This document shows, in pieces, positions 54,618-64,000 of a stretch of DNA of 64,000 nt. Position numbers and translations under genes: made by a program. The notes beneath the pieces are model-generated. The model did not search any database. It saw only the letters and a program-made list of their open reading frames with translations, and was not told the origin of the DNA. The DNA is from Lunularia cruciata (lineage: Eukaryota; Streptophyta; Marchantiopsida; Lunulariales; Lunulariaceae), in contig OX419756.1 of assembly GCA_948567375.1 (NCBI GenBank), positions 70,384,333 through 70,448,332 of the forward strand. The letters run 5' to 3'. Position 1 is the first letter of the stretch. Every line of letters starts with the position of its first letter.

Positions 54618-54709
54618 ACCAGATCATTGTATTTTTGAAATTTCAAAGCACTCAAAGTTTGAAACCAGATCATTGTATTTTTGAAATTTCAAAGCACTCA
54701 AAGTTTGAA
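54618..54709. repeat. Tandem duplication, 2 x 46 bp
   Basis: The unit ACCAGATCATTGTATTTTTG followed by AAATTTCAAAGCACTCAAAG occurs at 54618 and again at 54664, nearly identical, so the duplication is recent. Confidence 0.9.
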
Positions 54710-54852
54710 TCAAGCCTTATTAACTATCCAAATAGGATCATAATCTCTTACAAATTAAAACATCCAATATTATGCCTCAATCAACAATCATACAAAATTT
54801 AAGTAATTTAGGAAGAAGGTGTTTGTCATGAAATAACCAATATTTCTCCATA

Positions 54853-54854
<2 letters not shown>

Positions 54855-54913
<59 letters not shown>
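54855..54913. repeat. (AT)n microsatellite
   Basis: About 28 uninterrupted AT dinucleotides. It also produces a spurious Tyr-Ile repeat in a minus-strand open frame. Confidence 0.95.
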
Positions 54914-54917
<4 letters not shown>

Positions 54918-55983
54918 GTCAATGAGTAGTATTATATCTTCAACAAATGACAATTTTGTGGGATTGCATACCATAAATTTGTGCAAAATATCATTTTATT
55001 GAAAAAAGCAACATCAATTATTGTCCAGAAATTATAATACTTTTTAAAATCCAATGAATTCCATAAAAAAATAAAATTTATATAGTTCCTTAATATTTAT
55101 CAGCAAATTTATGAGCATAAATTCATACACAATTTTACTAATTTTTCTTTTAACAAATCTATATTAATTTAAGATAACTAATTTTTGCATAAGTTTATGC
55201 AAGAAAGCAAAGTAAGATGATAAGTAAGTTACTAAATGAAGTATGGATACAATTAGTCAAAATGCCAACCTAGGGGTTTAAAAATAAATAAATAAATATA
55301 TAGTGGATATAAAGAAGAATATTTTCTAGGTCTACATCATTCACTATTTATATGCAAGATTATTAATAGTAGCAATTTTGTTTCTTTTTTTTCTTCACTA
55401 AAGTTTTGTCTTCTTTTTTGGAATTTTCCCCTCATATATTTAACTTTTTTGAAGATCAAACTATTAAAAAGTCTTGAAAAGCTAGTTAAATTAACCAACT
55501 ATTTTGAAATTAATTTACTTATTTGATGTACTTCTCATTGTTGAAAATTTATCTATACTTTGCATGAATAAGATGAGTTTGGATCTTTGAAATAATTAAT
55601 ATCAAAATTTTTATAATTATAACATGTTCCATTTAAAGCTTGTCGTGCATAATTTGTAATTTCCTTAACTTTTCCTTTGTTTTGTGTAGTTAAGGAGATA
55701 TACTTTCATGTTTTGAGGAGAATTTCTCTATTTTGGAATCTTTGGCTCTATCTTAGTACATGAGTAGGCATAAAGAATTGAGGTACAAAGACTCAAGAGA
55801 AAAGGTACAAAGAATCAAAATAAAAAAGTCCAAAGAATCTTCTCTCTAAAGACCCTACACAAAAGATTCTTCCACCAAAGGATCCTCCTACTTGATTTCT
55901 GAGTTATTCTGATCCTTTGTACCTTTCTCCTTGGAAGAAGACCAAAGGTCTTGTTCCAAAGGAATTTTTTTGCATTCACTTTC

Positions 55984-56533
55984 TCATGCCATTTGTAGTG
56001 TCACATCTAGATTGCTCGGACACTTGAGTTCTAGTGATAGCAGTTGGAGGCATTTTGGCAGTTACTCATAGACTACTTTCTTATGGTCAGATTTTGTGTT
56101 TAGGGTACTAACTTCATAGTGGGACCCACTATCACTTGCACCATCCGCACCGTTGGGTGTGCCGTCAGCAGGACCGTTGGGATGAGACGTAGGTCAAAAT
56201 CAGGAGTGTACCTTGGAAGTGCAGCTCCAAAGAGCTCACTTCTTTGATGTTGAGCCTTTGAGTTCCTGGCTAGAGTGGACAGAAAGCCGGCGAGCATCAC
56301 CTGGAGTCTCTTAGCTAGAGTGGGTGTGGCTTGACTGTAATCTGTGCCTTGTTGTTGGCAAGTTGTCGAGGATCAGATCAAGTATTGATCTGAGTTAAGT
56401 TGATTTGAGTTGTAAATGATCTGATTATTGTGGCACTTTACAGTTTATGTATGACTTATTTGTGAGTTGTGCTTCTATAGTGTATGATGTTGACAACGAT
56501 GTATGTTGTGTAGCGATGTATATACGCACGACA
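55984..56533 (+). repeat. Family D LTR, circularly permuted copy
   Basis: This 550-bp block contains essentially the whole family D LTR but in permuted order: it starts inside the LTR (TCATGCCATTTGTAGTGTCA), runs to the LTR end (TAAATGATCTGATTA at 56414-56428), and continues at 56429 with the LTR start (TGTGGCACTTTACAG), stopping at the point where it began. The internal joint is the same as the LTR-LTR joint at 19253/19254. No gag or pol flanks it. Confidence 0.7.
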
Positions 56534-57223
56534 ACTTTGAGGTTGCTATGTTTGTTGTTACATATCCAAATGGACCAATGTTTATCTCATTGGAAGTTTG
56601 TTCTCACAACCTTTCCATTGACACCAAAGTTACAATGTTTGGAGGTCTATAGCAAAAGCTAAGAGTATTTGAAGTTTCAGAATTCCCAATGAAAGAATAC
56701 AAGAAGTAGGTTGCTCTTTGGCAAGAGGTTATACAAAAAGAACTTAAGAAGAAGAACAAGGCCAGAGCAGCATACTGACCTGCCTTGGTGGAGACAATCT
56801 CCAAGGAAGTCATATAACTCTTCAATGCAAAGACCAAAGAAGAAGAAATCCTTCAAAGATCTTCAATATTAGTTAATTGAAATCAAAGAAGATGTAGCTT
56901 AAGGAAAGATTACTCCTCCTTAGAACAATTAGCGGTGAACATAATTCTTTGCAATAGTTTGTGGATCCAAAGAAACCTTCTTAGTTGTTAGACCTTCTTA
57001 ATTGTACTACCTTCTTGGTCGTACAACAATATTCTTAATTGCAAGATTTTCAAAGTAAGAAGCATTCCAAAGACTTTTGGAGGGAAAGGCTTTCAGAGGT
57101 GTATGGACCTTTGGAGTTGTAAGTCCAAAACTCTTTAATTCAAAAAACTACATTGAAATTTAAACCATAATAATAAATTGACTATTTGTAAATATTTTTC
57201 TTTATGAAAATATCATTCATATT
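56534..57223. other. Unclassified stretch between LTR relics
   Basis: No gene recognised. The plus strand at 56650-56850 is rich in Lys and Glu codons with stops and may be a decayed coiled-coil or gag-like segment. It ends at the left LTR of the family B element. Confidence 0.35.
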
Positions 57224-57964
57224 TGTAATACTTTGAGGACAAGAGAAGAGAGAAAACACATATTGCAAACTCAAACATTTGATGCCCCAAAGGAGCACCT
57301 TCTCTTTATTATATAGACAAAGAGGATTTCCTCCAAGGAAGCTCCACCATAAGATTAGGGACACAAATAGGTGACATGTCAGCAAGCTCCAACCTTGGAT
57401 TACTTACTTGGATGGGTGACATGTCTGGTCTAGGTCCTATCTGGTTGGTCGAACAAGCTTTGACCGGAGGGAATCTTTTAGGGAATCTTCTTGTAGGAAT
57501 CTTAGAATCCCGTGAGTAAGGTACCATTGGAAAGCTCTCGACAAGACAAAGCAGGGGGGAGGGAAGGCCAGCCTTTCCTCAATTGGGGGGGGGGGGTCTG
57601 CACATTTTCAAGGCCTAATTCATCCGTTTAGGCCTCCAAAATTACTTTCAAAGATTTTAGGCATATTTCGATTCCTACTCTAGTAGTAGAAGTCCCCTTT
57701 CGGTGATACCTCTTTCTGATCTGTTTAGTCCATCATGTGTAACATCCTTCCAGATGTTACCAAACCAATTCTCACCTTTAAATCATATGTCTAGCTATTG
57801 GTTCTAAGGTTCTCAAGTCTATTTTGGTTTCTGCCCTATTAGTAGAAGTACTCTTTTGGTGATACTTCTATCTGATCTATTTTGACCATCATGTATAACA
57901 TCATTCTAGATGTTACCAAACCGAATTTCACATCTAGATCATATGGCTAGCTCTTGGTATTACA
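57224..57964 (-). repeat. 3' LTR of the family B chromovirus
   Basis: 741 bp with inverted ends TGTAATA and TATTACA. It contains an internal tandem duplication with a period of about 156 bp (AGTAGAAGT at 57685 and 57841, followed in both by GTGATAC, ATGTTACCAAACC and ATCATATG), and a run of G near 57585. Confidence 0.94.
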
Positions 57965-60900
57965 GACCTCCCTCCTTTTAAGATGCAACGTCCTCGTTGT
58001 GCAATTGTTGCTCAAATGCTTGCACCAACACCGGTGCATGTGCCAAATTGGCAGTGGGCTCCCAGGTTGCTTCATAGAGGGGGTAACCTTTCCATTGTAC
58101 TAGATAGTCCACCCGTGGATGGCAAGTACCACGCATGCATTTTTGGAGAATCCGCTCCACTTCATATTCCTCTATGCCATCAATGAGTGTTGGACAAGGT
58201 CAAATGTCTTGTGTGGAATGACCTTGGCCTGATTGGGGAGCATATCTGTGTAGTAAGGAGACATGGAACACTAGATGGATCTTCATGTGTGGTGGTAGCT
58301 CAAGGTGATAGGCCACAACGCCGATGTGACGAAGAATTGAGAAAGGCCCAATAAAATGAGGTCTGAGCTTACGAGGTCCAACTAATGTGAGGTTGGTTGT
58401 CGATAGCCACACTTGATCCCCAACATTGAACTCTATGTGCCTATGGTGTGCATCGGCATACTGCTTCTGTCGATTTTGTGCAATTTGTAATTTGTGCTTG
58501 GCACTCTCCACACCTTGTTGGATTCTAGAAACAAATGTGTTGACTGCATCGACCTTGGTAGCCATTGGACTGATCTTCATCAAGCTAGAAGGTGTGAAGG
58601 GATGCTCACCATACATGAGGAAGAACGGAGTGACCTGGGTGGATGCATTCATTGAATTGTTGTAAGCAAATTCCACCAACGGGAGTAGGGTGTCCCACCT
58701 TTCTTGCTCTTCTAAGGTGAAGCCGCATAACATGTCTTCAATCGTGCGATTAGCCTGCTCTGTTTGGCCATCTGTTTGTGGGTGGTAAGCTGTGGACATG
58801 GCCAACTTGGTTTTGAAGAAACTAAAAGAGTGTTCGCCAAAACAAACTGGTGAATTGGGTACCTCTATTGGTGATGAGTACTCTAGACAAGCCATGGTGA
58901 GCAAAGACTGCATCTAAGTATAATTGAGCTAGTTGTGGAGCGGTCACCTCCTTGGTGGTAGGGCGTACATGAATCATTTTGCTGAGCTAGTCCACAAAGA
59001 CCACAATAGAGTCAAACCCTGATGTAGCCTTGGGTAATTCATAGACGAGATCCATACTCACTTGTTCCCAATGTTGGGTAGGAGTGGGGAGAGGTTGAAG
59101 GAGCCCTACAGGAGCTTGATTAGAAGCTTTGTTCTGTTGACAAAGTAGGCAGCTATGCACATAGTCCATCATGTCATTGCTCATCTTGGGCCAATAGTAA
59201 TGGCACTTGACTGCATCTAAGGTCTTGTCCACTCCGACATGAGCTGCAATGGCCGAATCATGATATTCTGCTAGAATGGTAGTGCGTAATTTTGGGACAT
59301 TTGGGATCCATAATCTGCCATCCCAAAACATGTCCTTGGGTGCTGGTGACACCTTTGGATGATTGCACTTCTACAATCTGTGGATCAGTTTTTGTAACAG
59401 CCAAAATCTTTGGCCAGAATTCAGGGTTAATCTTAACCTCTACCACCAAGTTGTTTGCCATTGGCATGCGGGTGGATGCATCTGCAAGTTGCTTCTTACC
59501 TTCCACGTAGGTGATTGTCATGTTGAAGCGTTGTTGCCACTCTGCCCACCAAATTTGGTGACGAGATAGATCCTTCTGCGTCTCAAGGTAGACTAGAGGT
59601 TTGTGGTCTGTCTCTACTACAAATGCCTTCTTGCCCAAATAGTGCTTCCAATGCTTGGTTACTAGAACGATGGCTAGCTCTTCTTGTTCTGTGGTGTGGT
59701 AGTTGCGCTTTGCCGGTAACAACTTTTGAGAGAAATATGCAATTGGATACCATCCGTCATGCCACTCTTGTTGTAGGACTGCTCCTATTGCTACGCTTGA
59801 TGCATCTATAGCCAACTTGATTGGACGTTTTGGGTCATACCACTTCAAGATTGGTGCATGTAGCAAGGTGGCTTTCAATTCTTGAAAGGCCAACTCTTGT
59901 GCAGTTCCCCATGTCCACTTCTTCCCCTTGCCTAGTAGTGCTGTTAAGGGCTATGCAACCTTGGAGAAGTCCTTGACAAATCTACGATAGAATCCCGTCA
60001 ACCCCAAGAAGCTCTTAAGTTGAGTCTAATCTTCTGGAGCACTCCATTTTTAAATGACCTCTATTTTATTTGTCAATACTTGAATGCCCTCTACACTTAC
60101 TCTATGCCCCAAGTAGTCTACTTCAGACTTGCCAAACTCACACTTTGAGATTTTAGCGTACAATTGATTCTATCTTAGAATCTGGAGGACCTCTCGTAGA
60201 TGTTGTTTGTGTTCTGTCATCGTGCTACTATATACTAAGATATCATCCAAGAAGACGATAACAAACTTATCCAAGTATGGATGAAATATGTCATTCATTA
60301 GACTCATGAAAGTAGCAGGTGCATTGGTGAGGCCAAAAGGCATCACAAGATACTCAAAGTGGCCATACCTGGTTCGAAAGGCAATTTTGTACACATCCTC
60401 CTTTGCAATTCGGATTTGATTGTAACCACTCTGTAGGTCCAATTTGGTGAAGTATCTCGCTCCATGGAGTTGATCAAACAGGTCATCCATGCAAGGCAAG
60501 GGTATTTGTTCTTCATTGTTTGTTGATTGAGACCCCGATAGTCAATGCACATGCGCATTGTACCATCCTTCTTCTTCACAAACAAGATAGGGGCCCCATA
60601 TGGTGATACGCTAGGTTCGATGAACCCTTTCTGCAACATCTCCTCAATTTGAGTCTTACACTCCTCCAACTCATGAGGTGATAGGCAATATGGGGCCTTA
60701 CAAGGAGGTATCTTCTCCAGGAGTGTCTCAATTTTGTGATCTACTCGCCTTTTTGGTGGTAATCCTGAGGGTAGATCATCGGGAAAGACATCTTGAAACT
60801 CATCCACCACATCCTTCAATCTCTTAGGAATTTTTCCATCAAGTTGTGCACTCTGGACTTCTCCTATTAGACCCATAAAACATCTATTGGTCTTATAGAC

Positions 60901-63094
60901 AGTTGCCGTCCCTATGACATATAGAGGCAATTTCTGCCTCTGTGATTTTTCTTTAACCCCAATGATTGACCATTGGTGGGTTCTCACTACTTTCTTCCTC
61001 CAACCCACCATAGGGTTGTATTGTTCCATCCATGACATGCCTAAAATTACATCATAATGAGCTAACTGTATCACTCGCCACTCAATTGCTTCTTGATATT
61101 CTCCTATAGAGAGGGTTACCCGTCTAGGTAATGATTCAATCCTCTCTATTTTCCCATTAGGTAAATCTACTTCTTCACTCCCATCTCTCTCTAGATCCAT
61201 TCCCAATCTTATTGCAATAGAGCAAGACAAGAAATTCTCTGTTGCTCCTGGATCTATTAATACTCTCACTTGATTACCTTCTAGGATTCCATTCACAACA
61301 ATCAATTGTGAGGTTGCCTTTTGGGATCTTTGCACATTATTCTTCTTCCTTCCCTCACTTCTCTACTTCCTTATTGAGCCAGTAAGGCCGCAAGGTACAT
61401 TTATTGGCAATCTTCATTTTCTAAAGTGATTTCCACCTCCTCTTCTTAAATGTGCCTCTCCATGTTGTTCAAAGATTGCCTATACAAAGGCCGAGGGCCT
61501 CTAGGGAAACAAGTGCGACAATTGGTAGATATGTGCCCAATATGGCCACAATTGTAACAACGGCGTTGTTCTTCTTGAGTCCCTTCTCCTCGTGGGACTC
61601 CATCTCTTTGTTCTTCTACCCATCCACGCTCCTCTTGAAGCGGTCGTGCTCCTCGATCCTGGAATTGAAGGTTGCCTAATTTCATTGGTACTGGTCCACC
61701 CATGTGTGGCATTTCTACCCGATAATGTTGAGGTGGAACTACTCCTTCACCTCCACCTAATGCTCTTGCTATTCTCTACGCACAAGCAATGGCTTCAAAT
61801 ATTGTGCGAGGATTTTGCACCATGACTTCTTGGCAAATCTGCTCTTTCAACCCTTGTTTGAAATTGTCGAGAGCCTTTGCTGGACTCATGTTGGTAATTG
61901 CAACTTGTAGATCCAGAAATGCCTCCACATACTCTTGTACGCTATTCTTCTATCTCAATCCCCATAGTCGGGTTTGAGCCATCTGCACAGAATCCATTGA
62001 TTGGAAATTCTTCAGCAGTCCTTCTTGCATTGCTATCCATGTGACCTCCCTTCTCTCTACCAACATGGATCGTTCCCAAGCATCATACCATGTGAGGGAT
62101 TTATCGGTCAAGTACCCACATGCAAACACGTCTGCAGCATGCTCTGTGATCTCTGTTGAGAACAATTGGAAATATCGATTCATTCTTGAGATCCAATTTT
62201 CCACTACTCCCATCATACGCTGCCCCTTGTAAGGCTCAATGTTGCAGGTCTTCTTCATCCGGAGTAGCAATGTGGCTTCATCGTTGATAGGGTTCGTAGG
62301 CACGGGTGCCTCTCCAAGTATTTCAGTCGCAGGCACTGGGTTTTGAGACAGCTCTTCTTCTTGCATGGCTTGATCGTTCCTGAGGATCTGCACTTGACTT
62401 TGTAATGTCTCCTTAGTCATCTTAATCTCTCAAAATTCATTCAACATCCCTTGCATTCCTTGCACCAGCTCTTGCAATTGCGGATCCATGGTTCTTGCAA
62501 CACTCAATTGCTAATGTCTACTTCAATACAAAGTCAATATAATCACTCTGGAAGGCGCACAAACTATTAGAACTACCATTGGACCTCAGAAGCTATCACT
62601 CGTTGATAATACTCCTCACCAAAATTCCTAACCACAAAATCTCTAAACATCACTTTCGGTCTCACTACATAATAGATTTCTACTTGAGTGTTGAAAGGGA
62701 GAAGATTTGGGACATTCATATCCATATTATCATAATAGAATGTAGATTGTGAAATCCTACTCTTTGTCATATATCACCACAGGTAGAATCACCGGGTTAG
62801 GTGAGTTCATCACTCTGTCCATGAATTTTGCGCCAAAAGTGATAAACTAGTGATAAACTAGTGATACCCTTATCTGCTCACACTGGATGTACATAACCTT
62901 GATGTGGAATGGGTTTGAGAATGGAAAGCTAGGTGCGGGAAATTGTCCTCCCGGCATCTCCATCCCATCCGCTCTCTAAAGTCCTTCCTAAGTCTAGCAA
63001 TTACTCCACCTCAAATTACTCAATTTCAGTAGTTTGTGCTATTCCAAGAGGGGTGATCCACTCTCTTGGACTAAAACACTCGCTTTGATACCAT

Positions 63095-63839
63095 TGTAAT
63101 ACTCTGAGGACAAGAGAAGAGAGAAAACACATATTGCACACTCAAACATTCGATGACCCAAAGGAGCACCTTCTCTTTATTATATAGACAAAGAGGATTT
63201 CCTCCAAGGAAGCTCCACCATAGGATTAGGGACACATAGAAGTGACATGTCAACAAGCTCCACCCTTGGATTACTTACTTGGATGGGTTACATGTCTGGT
63301 CTAGGTCCTATCTGGTTGGTTGAACAAGCTTTGACCGGAGGGAATCTTTTAGGGAATCTTCTTGTAGGAATCTAAAATCCCATGAGTAAGGTACTGTTGG
63401 AAAGCTCTCAACAAGACAAAGGAAGGGGGAGGGAAGGCCAGCCTTTCCTCAATTGGGGGGGGGGGGAGGGCTTTGCACATTTTTGAGGCTTAATTCATCC
63501 ATTTAGGCCTTTGAAATTGACTTCAAAGATTTTAGGCATATTTCGGTTCCTACTCTATTAGTAGAAGTCTCCTTTTGGTGATACCTCTTTCTGATCTATT
63601 TAGTCAATCATGTGTAACATCCTTCCAGATGTTACCAAACCAATTCTCACCTTTAAATCATATGTCTAGCTATTGGTTCTAAGGTTCTCAAGTCTATTTT
63701 GGTTTTTGCCCTATTAGTAAAAGTACTCGTTTGGTGATACTTCTATCTGATCTATTTTGACCATCATGTATAACATCATTCTAGATGTTACGAAACCAAA
63801 TTTCACATCTAGATCATATGGCTAGCTCTTGATATTACA
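63095..63839 (-). repeat. 5' LTR of the family B chromovirus
   Basis: 745 bp direct copy of 57224-57964 with the same TGTAATA...TATTACA ends and the same internal duplication. In the first 380 bp I count about 20 differences from the other LTR. Confidence 0.94.
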
Positions 63840-64000
63840 ATATGTGATATTTTCAATAATAATTTTATGAATTAGTGATTCCACCATATTTTCATATTTA
63901 TGTGTTTAATCTTAATAAAGCATTGAAATAATAGTCAAATCATCTATTCTTCAAGCATCCTAATGTAAGGAAAAAAACATAATTCTATAAAATACTTTAT
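63840..64000. other. AT-rich flank after the chromovirus
   Basis: Short AT-rich stretch to the window end; nothing recognised. Confidence 0.4.

Larger units (their letters stand above)
54229..55983. other. AT-rich stretch with simple repeats
   Basis: No gene recognised. It holds a 46-bp tandem duplication (54618-54709) and an (AT)n microsatellite (54855-54913); the rest is AT-rich DNA with an A/G-rich segment at about 55740-55960. Confidence 0.45.
57224..63839 (-). mobile_element. Ty3/gypsy chromovirus, family B, full length, broken
   Basis: A minus-strand element of 6.6 kb. In transcription order: 5' LTR (63095-63839); a primer-binding site TGGTATCAAAGCG one base inside it (63081-63093), matching initiator methionine tRNA as in many plant elements; gag at about 62.4-61.45 kb with a CCHC knuckle (CYNCGHIGHISTNC); protease-like region at about 61.3-61.0 kb; reverse transcriptase at about 60.6-60.2 kb ([25 protein letters not shown]); RNase H at about 59.8-59.45 kb; integrase at about 59.2-58.3 kb (HYYWPKM); a chromodomain at about 58.1 kb (YLVQWKGYPLYEATWEP); polypurine tract (AAAAGGAGGGAGGTC) and 3' LTR (57224-57964). 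The chromodomain makes it a chromovirus. Flanking bases ATATT and ATATG are an imperfect 5-bp target duplication. LTRs are about 95% identical by eye, so it is a fairly recent arrival. It has several breaks and looks non-functional. Confidence 0.93.

Noticed and set aside
54777-54986. Minus-strand frame with a long Tyr-Ile repeat
   Set aside because: It is the translation of an (AT)n microsatellite.

Overview
The window looks like nuclear DNA of a land plant, most likely a bryophyte (moss-type). The reasons are: intron-containing nuclear genes for two plastid proteins (a bacterial-type plastid sigma factor and plastid triosephosphate isomerase), GT-AG introns of about 75-1900 bp, an F-box gene relic, plant Ty3/gypsy retrotransposons including a chromodomain type, and long AT-rich intergenic stretches. 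There are no operons, CRISPR arrays or convincing tRNA/rRNA genes.

Layout. (1) 1-2338, plus strand: the 3' four fifths or so of a plastid sigma-70 factor gene (SIG2-type), five exons in the window, 5' end outside it. (2) 2339-7000: intergenic, with a broken F-box gene on the minus strand (about 5281-5776). (3) 7479-9352: a decayed non-LTR retrotransposon (LINE) on the plus strand with zinc-finger and reverse-transcriptase pieces. (4) 9394-17216: a nearly full-length Ty3/gypsy element (family A, minus strand, LTRs about 96% identical by eye) with an unusual extra zinc-knuckle ORF ahead of gag. (5) 17217-22430: relics of an older Ty3/gypsy family (family D, plus strand) arranged as integrase plus PHD-finger, LTR, directly abutting second LTR (itself interrupted by an insertion), then leader and gag. 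(6) 22431-37500: AT-rich, gene-poor DNA holding two solo LTRs of family A, several tandem duplications and a striking 40-bp-arm hairpin. (7) 38230-43284, plus strand: a complete nine-exon plastid triosephosphate isomerase gene with a 27-nt micro-exon and a last intron built of duplicated segments. (8) 43285-53467: intergenic, with a second 40-bp-arm hairpin and two copies of a 70-85 bp dispersed repeat. (9) 53468-63839: an old solo LTR, a circularly permuted family-D LTR, and a full-length chromovirus (family B, minus strand, LTRs about 95% identical by eye).

How the genes relate: the two confident host genes are both plastid-directed. The sigma factor would guide the plastid-encoded RNA polymerase to promoters; the isomerase interconverts triose phosphates in the Calvin-Benson cycle. 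Nothing shows them to be co-regulated. The most novel-looking signals are the two near-perfect inverted repeats (35977-36086 and 51278-51390), whose shared geometry fits microRNA precursors or small foldback elements, the three-copy dispersed repeat, the PHD finger attached to a retrotransposon integrase, and the abutting LTR-LTR joints of family D.
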